Positions 33,684 to 47,445 of a stretch of DNA of 64,000 nt are shown here, in pieces. The first letter of the stretch is position 1; every line of letters begins with the position of its first letter. The stretch comes from Aurelia coerulea (Eukaryota; Cnidaria; Scyphozoa; Semaeostomeae; Ulmaridae), in contig CM076962.1 in assembly GCA_039566865.1 (NCBI GenBank), positions 3,218,743 through 3,282,742 of the forward strand, given 5' to 3'. The position numbers were made by a program, and so were the translations under genes. The notes under the pieces were generated by a model, which saw nothing but the letters and a program-made list of their open reading frames with translations, was not told where the DNA came from and searched no databases.

Positions 33684-34203
33684 CATGGATTTCAAATCTT
33701 TAAAAAGGCTGGTGTAAATTTGGGTGACCTATTTCTTTGAACTAAATGACTGCAAAGAAACTTTTGTTATTTCTCTATAATTCTACCGTTGGAATCTTCT
33801 GAAATCTTCAATATTTTCAGAATTAGAGTGTTTTTCTTCTTTTTCAAGAATTCGAGAAAATTTTCAAAAAAACTTAAAACCATCGTAATTTCTAAACTGT
33901 TTGACGTAACATGAACTAATTTCGAAGAAAACCATATTTTATGAATGCCTACAATATGGTACCAAGCACAAATCTGTCACTCATCTGGTTATGATTTATA
34001 AATTTGATGACGTCACACCCTCAAATGAGCTGAAATGTAGAATATCCTGTAATTTCCAAGAATATTCAAAATTTCTGAAAAGTCCAATGGTAGGATTATA
34101 GATAAGTATCTAAAGTTTCTTTCAAGCCATTCAATCAGAAGAAATAGGTCATTGAATTTTACACCTACCTTTTTATGCCAAAATAAAGATTTGGAACCGA
34201 TGC
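33684..34203. mobile_element. Fold-back element F4
   Basis: A full copy, with TTTCAAATCTTTAAAAAGGC at the left, AAAGATTTGGAACCGATGCT at the right and TGACGTCA at 34008-34015. Confidence 0.8.
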
Positions 34204-34250
34204 TTATCAGGTTATAACTGTATACCCATTTAGGAGATATGATCAACACT

Positions 34251-34850
34251 AACAAGGGCAGATTTTGTAATACAATTGTAACAGTTGCATTTGATTGACA
34301 CCTCAATTCAAAGCGATTAGCAACTGCAGACAAAGGAAATTCTCTCAACCAGTAATTCAAAACAAACAAAGCCGCAAAAGTTTCCCCAAAACTAGTAGGG
34401 CGAACTCTCGCCTTGTGCAAGCGAAAGATGGTTTTTAAGAGAAGTTATGTGCTTATGGCGAAAGAAGAAGGGTAAATCTAAAGTTCTGTCTGGCGGATTT
34501 TCTTTATTTGATTCAGAAGCCGAGCAAAAGGTATTGTAATTCTCGCGTATTTAGGGCTTAAAGGAAACCATTACAAAACAGCTCCTGACTGAAATAAACA
34601 AAATCCACCAGACAAAACCTTAGATCTACCGTTCTTCTTTCGTTATAACAATGAAAAATCTCTTAAAAACCACCTTTCGCTTGCACAAGGCGAGAGTTCG
34701 CCCTACTAGTTTTAGGGAAATTTTGCGGCTTTGATTGTTTTGAATTACTGGTTGAGAGAATTTCCTTTGTCTGCATTCGCTAATCGCTTTGAATTGGGAT
34801 GTCAATCAAACGCAACTGTTGCTATTGTATTACAAATTCTGTCCTTGTTT
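34251..34850. mobile_element. Palindromic element, copy 2
   Basis: AACAAGGGCAGATTTTGTAA at the left and TTACAAATTCTGTCCTTGTT at the right. About 600 bp, closely matching 3835-4437. Confidence 0.75.
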
Positions 34851-35042
34851 CAACACTTGTATAGTAAAGAAACAGCAAATTTTTGATGACAAATAATGTA
34901 TTTGATTTGATGTTAATAGATATATTAGATGTGATTTCAATTTTTATTAGTATTCACGAAGAATGTCTCTAAAGTCCCCCTTCAATGAACATCCAATTTA
35001 CAAGTTATTAAATGAATTATATTCTAGTTCACCATAAACTAC

Positions 35043-35100
35043 CGGGTGTCCCATTACCCTGTTTGATTTATCAAAATAAGCAAAAATTTTGATCAAATGT
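35043..35100. other. Orphan left end of a CCGGGTGTCCC element
   Basis: TACCGGGTGTCCCATTACCC is a standard left TIR of the mariner-type family, but no matching right end follows. It lies about 100 bp before the 69-bp array. Confidence 0.6.
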
Positions 35101-35149
35101 TAAGACTTGCTTTCAGGTATAAAATCACTCCTTCCCAGAATGCCTATTA

Positions 35150-38100
35150 TAAATGGAAAAGATAATCTTACTTACTTTTTGGACCCAAATCGGTATTCTA
35201 AAAATCGACCTATTCTTGCAAAAAGCAAAGGGTATAGCCTTACTTTTTGGACCAAAATCTGTATTCGCAAAAATAGGACTATTTTTGCCAAAAAGCAAAG
35301 GGTAAAGGCTTACTTTTTGGACCCAGATCGGTATTCTTAAAAAGAGCCTATTACTGCCAAAAAGCAAAGGGTATAGCCTTACACTTTGAACCCTAATCGA
35401 TATTTACAAAATGGGCCTATTTTTGCCAAAAGGCAAAGGGTATTGTCTTTGTTTTTGGACAAACATCTGTATTCTCAAAATAGGCCTATTTTTGCCAAAA
35501 AACAAAGGGTATAGCCTTACTTTTTGGACCCAAATCTGTATTCTCAAAATGGGCCTATTTTTGCCTAAAAGCAAAGGGTATAGCCTTACTTTTTGGACCC
35601 AAATCGGTATTCTTAAAAAGTGGCCTATTTCTGCCAAAAAGCAAAGGGTATAGCCTTTCTTTTTGGACCAAAATCTGTACTCTCAAAATAGGTCTATTTT
35701 TGCCAAAAAGCAAAGGGGACAGCCTTACTCTTTGAACCCAAATCGATATTTACAAAATGGGCCTATTTTGCCAAAAAGCAAAGAGTATAGCCTTACATTT
35801 TGGACCCAAATCGGTATTCTTAAAAAGTGGCCTATTTTTGCCAAAAAGCAAAGGGTATAGCCTTTCTCTTTGGACAAAAATCTGTATTCTCAAAATAGGC
35901 CTATTTTTGCCAAAAAGCAAAGGTTATAGCCTTACTTTTTGGACAAAAGTCTCTATTCTCAAAAGGGGCCTACTTTTGGCAAAAAGCTAAGGGTATAGCC
36001 TTACTTTTTGGACCCAAATCTGTCTTCTCAAAAATGGGCATATTTTTCCCAAATAGCAAAGGGTATAGCCTTACTTTTTGGACAAAAGTCTCTATTCTCA
36101 AAAGGGGCCTACTTTTGGCAAAAAGCTAAGGGTATAGCCTTACTTTTTGGACCCAAATCTGTCTTCTCAAAAATGGGCATATTTTTCCCAAATAGCAAAG
36201 GGTATAGCCTTACTTTTTGGACCAAAATCTCTTTTCTCAAAAGGGGCCTATTTTTGGAAAAAACCAAAGGGTATAGCCTTACTTTTTGGACCCAAATCCG
36301 TCTTTTCAAAATGGGCATATTTTTGCGAAAAAGCAAAGGGCAAAGCCTTACTTTTTGGACCCAAATCTGTCTTCTCAAAATGGGCCTATTGTGTCAAAAA
36401 CCAAAGGGTATAGCCTTACTTTTTGGACCAAAATCTCTATTCTCAAAAGGGGCCTATTTTTGGCAAAAAGCAAAGGGTATAGCCTTACATTTTGGACCAA
36501 AATCTGTATTCTCAAAATGGGTCTATTTTGGCAAAAACCAAAGGGTATAGCCTTACTTTTTGGACCAAAATCTCTATTCTCAAAAGGGGCCTATTTTTGG
36601 CAAAAAGCAAAGGGTATAGCCTTACATTTTGGACCAAAATCTGTATTCTCAAAAAAGGCCTATTTTTGCCAAAAAGCAAAGGGTATAGCCTTACTTTTTG
36701 GACAAAGATCTGTATTCTCAAAATAGGCCTATTTTTGCCAAAAAGCAAAGGGTATAGCCTTACTTTTTAGACCAAAATCTCTTTTCGCATCAGGGGCCTA
36801 TTTTTGGAAAAAAGCAAAGGGTATAGCCTTACTTTTTGGACCCAAATCGTTATTCTCAAAATTGGCCTATTCTTGTTAAAACCAAAGGGTATAGCCTTAC
36901 TTTTTGGACCCAAATCTGTCTTCTCAAAATGGGCCTATTGTGTCAAAAACCAAAGGGTATAGCCTTACTTTTTGGACCAAAATCTCTATTCTCAATAGGG
37001 GCCTATTTTTGGCAAAAAGCAAAGATATAGCTTTACATTTTGGACCAAAATCTGTGTTCTCAAAAAAGGCCTATTTTTGCCAAAAAGCAGAGGGTATAGC
37101 CTTACTTTTTGGACCACAATCTCTCTTCTCAAAAGAGGCCTAATTTTGCCAAAAAGCAAAGGGTATAGCCTTACTTTTTGGACCAAAATCTCTATTCTCA
37201 AAAGGGGCCTATTTTTGCCAAAAAACCAAAGGGTATAGCCTTACTTTTTGGACCAAAATCTCTATTCTCAAAAGGGACCTAATTTTGCCAAAAGCAAAGG
37301 GTATAGCCTTAATTTTTGGACCAAAATCTGTATTCTCCAAATAGGCCTATATTTGCCAAAAAGCAAAGGGTATAGCCTTACTTTTTGGACCAAAATCTCT
37401 TTTCTCAAAAGGGGCCTATTTTCGGCAAAAGCAAAGGGTATAGCCTTACTTTTTGGACCCAAATCTGTCTTCTCAAAATGGGCCTATTTTTGCCAAAAAG
37501 CAAAGGGTATAGCCTTACTTTTTGGACCAAAATCTCTTTTCTCAAAAGGGGCCTATTTTTGGAAAAAACCAAAGGGTATAGCCTTACTTTTTGGACCCAA
37601 ATCCGTCTTTTTAAAATGGGCCTATTTTTGCGAAAAAGCAAAGGGCAAAGCCTTACTTTTTGGACCCAAATCTGTCTTCTCAAAATGGGCCTATTGTGTC
37701 AAAAACCAAAGGGTATAGCCTTACATTTTGGACCAAAATCTGTATTCTCAAAAAAGGGCTATTTTGGCCAAAAAGCAAAGGGTATAGCCTTACTTTTTGG
37801 ACCCAAATCTGTCTTCTCAAAATGGGCCTATTTTTGCCAAAACGCAAAGGGTATAGCGTTACTTTTTGGACCCAAATCTGTATTCTCAAAATGGGCCTAT
37901 GTTGCCAAAAAGCAAAGGGTATAGCCTTACTTTTTGGACCAATATCTGTATTCTTAAAATGGGCCTATTTTCGGCAAAAAGCAAAGGGTATAGCCTTACT
38001 TTTTGGACCCAAATCTGTCTTCTCAAAAATGGGCATATTTTTCCCAAAAAGCAAAGGGTATAGCCTTACTTTTTGGACCCAAATCTGTCTTTTCAAAATG

Positions 38101-41100
38101 GGCCTATTTTTGCCAAAAAGCAAAGGGTATAGCCTTACTTTTTGGAAAAAGATCTGTATTCTCAAAATAGGCCTATTTTTGCCGAAAAGCAAAGGGTCTA
38201 GCCTTACTTTTTGGACAAAGATATTTATTCTCAAAATAGGCCTATTTTTGCCAAAAAGCAAAGGGTATAGCCTTACTTTTTAGACCAAAATCTCTTTTCG
38301 CATCAGGGGCTTATTTTTGGAAAAAAGCAAAGGTTATAGCCTTACTTTTTGGACCCAAATCGTTATTCTCAAAAGGGGCCTATTTTTGGCAAAAAGCTAA
38401 GGGTATAGCCTTACTTTTTGGACCCAAATCTGTCTTATCAAAAATGGGCCTATTTTTCCCAAAAAGCAAAGGGTATAGCCTTACTTTTTGGACAAAAGTC
38501 TCTATTCTCAAAAGGGGCCTAATTTTGCCAAAAAGCAAAGGGTACAGCCTTACTTTTTGGACCCAAATCTGTCTTCTCAAAAATGGGCCTATTTTTCCCA
38601 AAAAGCAAAGGGTATAGCCTTACTTTTTAGACCAAACTCTCTTTTCGCATAAGAGGCCTATTTTTGGAAAAAACCAAAGGGTATAGCCTTACTTTTTGGA
38701 CCCAAATCCGTCTTTTTAAAATGGGCATATTTTCGGCAAAAAACTAAAGGGTATAGCCTTACATTTTGGACCGAAATCTGTCTTCTCAAAACGGGCCTAC
38801 TTTTGCCAAAATGCAAAGGGTATAGACTTAATTTTTGAACCAAAATCTGTATTCTCAAAATAGGCCTATATTTGCCAAAAAGCAAAGGGTATAGCCTTAC
38901 TTTTTGGACCAAAATCTGTATTCTCAAAATAGGCCTATTTTCGCCAAAAAGCAAAGGGTATAGCCTTACTTTTTGGACCAAAATCTCTATTCTCAAAAGG
39001 GGCCTATTCTTGCTAAAAACCAAAGGGTATAGCCTTACTTTTTGGACCAAACTCTTTTTTCTCATAAGGGGCCTATTTTCGGTAAAAAGCAAAGGGTATA
39101 GCCTTACTTTTTGGACCAAAAATATGTCTTCTCAAAAAGGCCTATTTTTGCCAAAAAGCAAAGGGTATAGCCTTACTTTCTGGACCAAACTCTCTTTTCT
39201 CATAAGGGGCCTATTTTTGGAAAAAAGCAAAGGGTATAGCCTTACCGTTTGGACCAAAATCTCTATTCTCAAAAGGGGCCTAATTTTGCCAAACAGCAAA
39301 GGGTATAGCCTTACTTTTTGGACCAAAATCTGTCTTCTCAAAACGGGCCTACTTTTCCCAAAAAGCAAAGGGTATAGACTTAATTTTTGAACCAAAATCT
39401 GTATTCTCAAAATAGGCCTATATTTGCCAAGAAGCAAAGGGTATAGCCTTACTTTTTGGACCAAAATCTGTATTCTCAAAAAAGGCCTATTTTTGCCAAA
39501 AAGCAAAGGGTATAGCCTTACTTTTTGGACCAAAATCTCTATTCTCAAAAGGGGCCTATTTCTGCCAAAAATCAAAGGGTATAGCCTTACTTTTTGGACC
39601 AAACTCTTTTTTCTCATAAGGGGCCTATTTTCGGTAAAAAGCAAAGGGTATAGCCTTACTTTTTGGACCAAAATCTGTATTCTCAAAAAGGCCTATTTTT
39701 GCCAAAAAGCAAAGGGTATAGCCTTACTTTTTGGACCAAACTCTCTTTTCTCATAAGGGGCCTATTTTTGGAAAAAAGCAAAGGGTATAGCCTTACCTTT
39801 TGGACCAAAATCTCTATTCTCAAAAGGGGCCTAATTTTGCCAAACAGCAAAGGGTATAGCCTTACTTTTTGGACCAAAATCTATCTTCTCAAAATGGGCC
39901 TATTTTTGCCAAGAAGCAAAGGGTATAGCCTTACTTTTTGGACCAAAATCTTTTTTCGCAAAAGGGGCCTATTTTCGGCAAAAAACTAAAGGGTATAGCC
40001 TTACATTTTGGACCGAAATCTGACTTCTCAAAACGGGCCTACTTTTGCCAAAAAGCAAAGGGTATAGACTTAATTTTTGAACCAAAATCTGTATTCTCAA
40101 AATGGGCCTATATTTGCCAAAAAGCAAAGGGTATAGCCTTACTTTTTTGACCAAAATCTGTATTCTTAAAATGGGCCTATTTTTGCCAAAAAGCAAAGGG
40201 TATAGCCTTACTTTTTGGACCCAAATTTGTCTTCTCAAATTGGGCCTATTTTTGCCAAAAAGCAAAGGGTATAGCCTTACTTTTTGGACCCAAATCTGTC
40301 TTCTCAAAATGGGCCTATATTTTCCAAGAAGCAAAGGGTATAGCCTTACTTTTTGTAAAAAAATCTGTCTTCTCAAAATTGGCCTATATATTCCAAGAAG
40401 CAAAGGGTATAGCCTTACTTTTTGGACCAAACTCTCTTTTCTCATAAGGGGCCTATTTTTGGAAAAAAGCAAAGGGTATAGCCTTACTTTTTTGACCAAA
40501 ATCTGTATTCTTAAAATGGGCCTATTTTTGCCAAAAAGCAAAGGGTATAGCCTTACTTTTTGAAAAAAAATCTGTCTTCTCAAAATTGGCCTATTTTTTC
40601 CAAGAAGCAAAGGGTATAGCCTTACTTTTTGGACCAAACTCTCTTTTCTCATAAGGGGCCTTTTTTTGGAAAAAAGCAAAGGGTATAGCCTTACTTTTTG
40701 GACCAATATCTGTATTCTTAAAATGGGCCTATTTTCGGCAAAAAGCAAAGGGTATAGCCTTACTTTTTGGAACAAAATCTGTATTCTCAAAATAGGCCTA
40801 TTTTGGCCAAAAAGCAAAGGGTATAGCCTTACTTTTTGGACCCAAATCTGTCTTCTCAAAATGGGCCTATTTTTTCCAAGAAGAAAAGGGTATAGCCTTA
40901 CTTTTTGGAAAAAAATCTGTCTTCTCAAAATGGGCCTATTTTTGCCAAAACGCAAAGGGTATAGCCTTACTTTTTGGACCCAAATCTGTATTCTCAAAAT
41001 GGGCCTATGTTGCCAAAAAGCAAAGGGTATAGCCTTACTTTTTGGACCAAAATCTGTATTCTTAAAATGGGCCTATTTTCGGCAAAAAGCAAAGGGTATA

Positions 41101-44100
41101 GCCTTACTTTTTGGACCAAAATCTGTATTCTCAAAATAGGCCTATTTTGGCCAAAAAGCAAAGGGTATAGCCTTACTTTTTGGACCAAAATCTCTTTTCG
41201 CATCAGGGGCTTATTTTTGGAAAAAAGCAAAGGGTATAGCCTTACTTTTTGGACCCAAATCGTTATTCTCAAAATTGGCCTATTCTTGTAAAAACCAAAG
41301 GGTATAGCCTTACTTTTTGGACCCAAATCCGTCTTTTTAAAATGGGCCTATTTTTGCGAAAAAGCAAAGGGCAAAGCCTTACTTTTTGGACCCAAATCTG
41401 TCTTCTCAAAATGGGCCTATTGTGTCAAAAAGCAGAGGGTATAGCCTTACTTTTTGGACCAAAATCTGTCTTGTCAAAATGGGCCTATTGTGGCAAAAAC
41501 CAAAGAGTATAGCATTACTTTTTGGACCAAAATCTGTATTCTCAAAAAAGGCCTATTTTTGCCAAAAAGCAAAGGGTATAGCCTTACTTTTTGGACCAAA
41601 ATCTCTATTCTCAAAAGGGGCCTAATTTTGCCAAAAAGCAAAGGGTATAGCCTTACTTTTTGGACCAAAATCTGTATTCTCAAAAAGGCCTATTTTTGCC
41701 AAAAAGCAAAGGGTATAGCCTTACTTTTTGGACCAAACTCTCTTTTCTCATAAGGGGCCTATTTTTGGAAAAAAGCAAAGGGTATAGCCTTACTTTTTGG
41801 ACCAAAATCTGTCTTGTCAAAATGGGCCTATTGTGGCAAAAACCAAAGGGTTATAGCCTTACTTTTTGGACCAAAATCTGTATTCTCAAAAAGGCCTATT
41901 TTTGCCAAAAAGCAAAGGGTATAGCCTTACTTTTTGGACCAAACTCTCTTTTCTCATAAGGGGCCTATTTTTGGAAAAAAGCAAAGGGTATAGCCTTACC
42001 TTTTGGACCAAAATCTCTATTCTCAAAAGGGGCCTAATTTTGCCAAACAGCAAAGGGTATAGCCTTACTTTTTGGACCAAAATCTCTCTTCTCAAAATGG
42101 GCCTATTTTTGCCAAAAAGCAAAGGGTATAGCCTTACTTTTTGGACCAATATCTTTTTTCTCAAGAGGGGCCTATTTTCGGCAAAAAACTAAAGGGTATA
42201 GCCTTACATTTTGGACCGAAATCTGTCTTCTCAAAACGGGCCTACTTTTATCAAAAAGCAAAGGGTATAGACTTACTTTTTGAACGAAAATCTGTATTCT
42301 CAAAATAGGCCTATATTTGCCAAAAAGCAAAGGGTATAGCCTTACTTTTTGGACCAAAATCTCTATTCTCAAAAGGGGCCTAATTTTGCCAAAAAGCAAA
42401 GGGTATAGCCTTACTTTTTGGACCAAAATCTCTATTCTCAAAAGGGGCCTATTTTTGCCAAAAAGCAAAGGGTATAGCCTTACTTTTTGGACCAAACTCT
42501 CTTTTCTCAAAATGGGTCTATTTTTGCCAAAAAGCAAAGGGTATATCCTTACTTTTTGGACCAAACTCTTTTTTCTCATAAGGGGCCTATTTTTGGAAAA
42601 AAGCAAAGGGTATAGCCTTACTTTTTGGACCAAAATCTCTATTCTCAAAAGGGGCCTATTTTTGGCAAAAAGCAAAGGGTATAGCCTTACTTTTTGGACC
42701 AAAATCTGCCTTCTCAAAATGGGCCTATTTTTGCCAAAAAGCAAAGGGTATAGCCTTACTTTTTGGACCAAACTCTTTTTTCTCAAAAGGGGCCTATTTT
42801 TGGAAAAAAGCAAAGGGTATAGCCTTACTTTTTGGACCAAAATCTCTATTCTCAAAATGGGCCTATTTTTGGCAAAAAGCAAAGGGTATAGCCTTACTTT
42901 TTGGACCCAAATCTGTCTTCTCAAAATGGGCCTATTTTTGGCAAAAAGCAAAGGGTATAGCCTTACTTTTTGGACCCAAATCTGTCTTCTCAAAATGGGC
43001 CTATTTTTGCCAAAAAGCAAAGGGTATAGCCTTACTTTTTGGACCAAAATCTCTATTCTCAAAAGGGGCCTATTTTTGCCAAAAAGCAAAGGGTATAGCC
43101 TTACTTTTTGGACCAAAATCTGTATTCTCCAAATAGGCCTATATTTGCCAAAAAGCAAAGGGTATAGCCTTACTTTTTGGACCAAAATCTCTATTCTCAA
43201 AAGGGGCCTATTTTTGCCAAAAACCAAAGGGTATAGCCTTACTTTTTGGAGCCAAATCTGTCTTCTCAAAATGGGTCTATTTTTGTCAAAAAGCAAAGGC
43301 TATAGCCTTACTTTTTGGACCAAAATCTGTATTCTCCAAATAGGCCTATATTTGCCAAAAAGCAAAGGGTATAGCCTTACTTTTTGGACCAAAATCTTTA
43401 TTCTCCAAAAGGGGCCTATTTTCGGCAAAAAGCAAAGGGTATAGCCTTACTTTTTGGACCCAAATCTGTCTTCTCAAAATGGGTCTATTTTTGCCAAAAA
43501 GCAAAGGGAATAGCATTACTTTTTGGACCCAAATCGTTATTCTCAAAATTGGCCTATTCTTGGACCAAAATCTGTATTCTCAAAATGGGCCTATTTTTGG
43601 CAAAAAAAAAAGGGTAAAGCCTTACTTTTTGGACCAAAATCTGTATTCTCCAAATAGACCTATATTTACCAAAAAGCAAAGGGTATAGCCTTAATTTTTG
43701 GACCAAAATCTTTTTTCTCAAAAGGGGCCTATTTTCGGCAAAAAGCTAAAGGGTATAGCCTTACATTTTGGGTCGAAATCTGTCTTCTCAAAACGGGCCT
43801 GCTTTTGCCAAAAAGGAAAGGGTATAGACTTAATTTTTGAACCAAAATCTGTATTCTCAAAATAGGCCTATATTTGCCAAAAAGCAAAGGGTATAGCCTT
43901 ACTTTTTGGACCAAAATCTGTATTCTCAAAAAGGCCTAATTTCGCGAAAAAGCAAAGGGTATAGCCTTACTTTTTGGACCAAATCTCTATTCTCAAAAGG
44001 GGCCTATTTTTGCCAAAAACCAAAGGGTATAGCCTTACTTTTTGGACCAAACTCTCTTTTCTCATAAGGGGCCTATTTTGGAAAAAAGCAAAGGGTATAG

Positions 44101-46870
44101 CCTTACCGTTTGGACCAAAATCTCTATTCTCAAAAGGGGCCTAATTTTGCCAAACAGCAAAGGGTATAGCCTTACTTTTTGGACCAAAATCTCTTTTCTC
44201 AAAAGGGGCCTATTTTCGGCAAAAAGCAAAGGGTATAGCCTTACTTTTTGGACCCAAATCTGTCTTCTCAAAATGGGTCTATTTTTGCCAAAAAGCAAAG
44301 GGAATAGCATTACTTTTTGGACCCAAATCGTTATTCTCAAAATTGGCCTATTCTTGGACCAAAATCTGTATTCTCAAAATGGGCCTATTTTTGGCAAAAA
44401 GCAAAGGGTATAGCCTTACTTTTTGGACCAAAATCTGTATTCTCCAAATAGGCCTATATTTGCCAAAAAGCAAAGGGTATAGCCTTACTTTTTGGACCAA
44501 AATCTTTTTTCTCAAAAGGGGCCTATTTTCGGCAAAAAACAAAGGGTATAGCCTTACTTTTTGGACCAAAATCTGTATTCTCAAAAAAGGCCTATTTCGC
44601 CAAAAAGCAAAGGGTATAGCCTTACTTTTTGGACCAAAATCTCTATTCTCAAAATGGGCCTATTTTTGCCAAAAAGCAAAGGGTATAGCCTTACTTTTTG
44701 GACCAAACTCTCTTTTCTCATAAGGGGCCTATTTTTGGAAAAAAGCAAAGGGTATAGCCTTACTTTTTGGACCAAAATCTCTATTCTCAAAAGGGGCCTA
44801 TTTTTGCCAAAAACCAAAGGGTATAGCCTTACTTTTTGGACCAAAATCTTTTTTCTCAAAAGGGGCCTATTTTCGGCAAAAAGCAAAGGGTATAGCCTTA
44901 CTTTTTGGACCCAAATCTGTCTTCTCAAAATGGGCCTATTTTTCCCAAAAAGCAAAGGGTATAGCCTTACTTTTTGGACCAAAATCTGTATTCTCAAAAT
45001 GGGCCTATTTTTGCCAAAAAGCAAAGGGTATAGCCTTACTTTTTGGACCAAAATCTCTATTCTCAAAAGGGGCCTATTTTTGCCAAAAAGCAAAGGGTAT
45101 AAGGTATCAGCCTTACTCTTTGGACCAAAATCTGTATTCTCCAAATAGGCCTATATTTGCCAAAAAGCAAAGGGTATAGCCTTACTTTTTGGACCAAAAT
45201 CTCTATTCTCAAAAGGGGCCTATTTTTGCCAAAAACCAAAGGGTATAGCCTTACTTTTTGGACCAAAATCTGTCTTCTCAAAATGGGCCTATTTTTGTCA
45301 AAAAGCAAAGGGTATAGCCTTACTTTTTGGACCAAAATCTTTATTCTCCAAATAGGCCTATATTTGCCAAAAAGCAAAGGGTATAGCCTTACTTTTTGGA
45401 CCAAAATCTCTTTTCTCAAAAGGGGCCTATTTTCGGCAAAAAGCAAAGGGTATAGCCTTACTTTTTGGACCCAAATCTGTCTTCTCAAAATGGGTCTATT
45501 TTTGCCAAAAAGCAAAGGGAATAGCATTACTTTTTGGACCCAAATCGTTATTCTCAAAATTGGCCTATTTTGGACCAAAATCTGTATTCTCAAAATGGGC
45601 CTATTTTTGCCAAAAAGCAAAGGGTATAATGGGCCTTACTTTTTGGACCAAAATCTGTATTCTCCAAATAGGCCTATATTTACCAAAAAGCAAAGGGTAT
45701 AGCCTTACTTTTTGGACCAAAATCTTTTTTCTCAAAAGGGGCCTATTTTTGGCAAAAAGCAAAGGGTATAGCCTTACTTTTTGGACCAAAATCTGTCTTC
45801 TCAAAACGGGCCTACTTTTGCCAAAAAGCAAAGGGTATAGCCTTACTTTTTGGACCAAAATCTGTGTTCTCAAAATAGGCCTATATTTGCCAAAAGGCAA
45901 AGGGTATAGCCTTACTTTTTGGACCAAAATCTGTATTCTCAAAAAAGGCCTATTTTTGCCAAAAAGCAAAGGGTATAGCCTTACTTTTTGGACCAAAATC
46001 TCTATTCTCAAAAGGGGCCTATTTTTGCCAAAAACCAAAGGGTATAGCCTTACTTTTTGGACCAAATCTCTTTTCTCAAAAGGGGCCTATTTTCGGCAAA
46101 AAGCAAAGGGTATAGCCTTACTTTTTGGACCCAAATCTGTCTTCTCAAAATGGGCCTATTTTTTCCAAGAAGCAAAGGGTATAGCCTTAATTTTTTGGAC
46201 CAAACTCTCTTTTCTCAAAAGGGGCCTATTTTTGGCAAAAAGCAAAGGGTATAGCCTTACTTTTTGGACCAAAAATCTGTATTCTCAAAATGGGCCTTTT
46301 TTTGCCAAAAAGCAAAGAGTATAGCCTTACTTTTTGGACCAAAATCTCTTTTCTCAAAAGAGGCCTATTTCTGGAAAAAAGCAAAGGGTATAGCCTTACT
46401 TTTTGGACCAAACTCTCTTTTCTCATAAGGGGCCTATTTTTGGAAAAAAGCAAAGGGTATAGCCTTACTTTTTGGACCAAAATCTCTATTCTCAAAAGGG
46501 GCCTAATTTTGCCAAAAAGCAAAGGGTATAGCCTTACTTTTTGGACCAAAATCTTTATTCTAAAAAGGGGCCTATTTTTGGAAAAAAGCAAAGGGTATAG
46601 CCTTACTTTTTAGACCCAAATCTGTCTTCTCAAAATGGGTCTATTTTTGCCAAAAAGCAAAGGGTATAGCATTACTTTTTGAAACCAAATCTGTCTTTTT
46701 AAAATGGGCCTATTTTTGCGAAAAAGCAAAGGGTATAGCCTTACTTTTTGGATCCAAATCTGTATTCTTAAAATGGGCCAATTTTTGCCATAAAGCAAAG
46801 GGTATAGCCTACTCTTTAGACCAAAACATAGGCAATTTTCAAACGGATCAATTTTTGCCAAAAAGCAAAT
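35150..46870. repeat. 69-bp minisatellite array, about 170 units
   Basis: The unit contains AGCAAAGGGTATAGCCTTAC, then TTTTTGGACC, a variable block (AAAATCTGTATTCTC, CAAATCTGTCTTCTC or AAACTCTCTTTTCTC) and GGGCCTATTTTTGCC. Most units are exactly 69 bp, with scattered 1-bp indels and some truncated units. Variants of two or more units are themselves repeated. Because 69 is 23 codons and the consensus has no stop in several frames, open frames up to 375 codons appear on both strands (plus 42317-43444, minus 42172-43296). The peptides (KGYSLTFWTK on plus, VRLYPLLFGKNRP on minus) are by-products of the period. I see no promoter, start context or preference for one frame, so I call it non-coding. 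Confidence 0.95.
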
Positions 46871-47190
46871 CCTTTTTCGGTCAAAATCGGTATTTTTGAA
46901 ACGGGCATATTTTTGTTAAATAGGTCCCAAACCATCAAACTCCAACACTCCATCAAAAAAGCCCTGTTATTTAAGAGAAAAAGGAAAGCATATCGCCTTA
47001 CATTTTGGTCGAAAATAAGTGAAGCTTATCGCCTTACATTTTGTTGCAAAGCAGCTTTTTACAAAGTGCCTATTTGTATGCAAAGGTAATCATGTAGCCT
47101 TACTGTTTGGTTCGAAATCAATCTTTCAAAAATTGCCTATTTTTGACGGGAAGGGGAAGCGCATAGCCTTACGTTGTCAGAAATTGTTCA
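46870..47190. repeat. Degenerate right edge of the array
   Basis: Units become irregular here. TAGCCTTAC or TCGCCTTAC recurs at spacings of about 50-80 bp, and TTGCCTATTTTTG is still visible at 47136-47148. These are likely the oldest, unhomogenised units. Confidence 0.7.
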
Positions 47191-47445
47191 AAGTGATCTC
47201 AGCCAAAATGCATCCCCGAACAGTAGTAGATCTAAAAGGAAGATTGCAATATTAATATCATAAACATTTGCATTCATGAGAAAATGAAGTCAGATTGGAA
47301 ACACAAACACCAACATTTAGGGTGCAAATATTAACGTTCCTTCTTTAACCTAAAACTTCTACTGCCTCCTAACTACTGCAACATAATATGAGACCTGGTT
47401 CAAACGTCAAGCCGGAGTCTTGCCAAGGCAAGATAAATTCATCTA

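Noticed and set aside
42172..43444. Overlapping 374- and 375-codon open frames on opposite strands
   Set aside because: Both are by-products of a 69-bp period without stops. Several frames are open in parallel and no start or splice context supports a gene.
35150..46870. CRISPR-like array
   Set aside because: There are no unique spacers between repeats, the 69-bp units are directly adjacent and variable, and the context is an intron-bearing animal genome.
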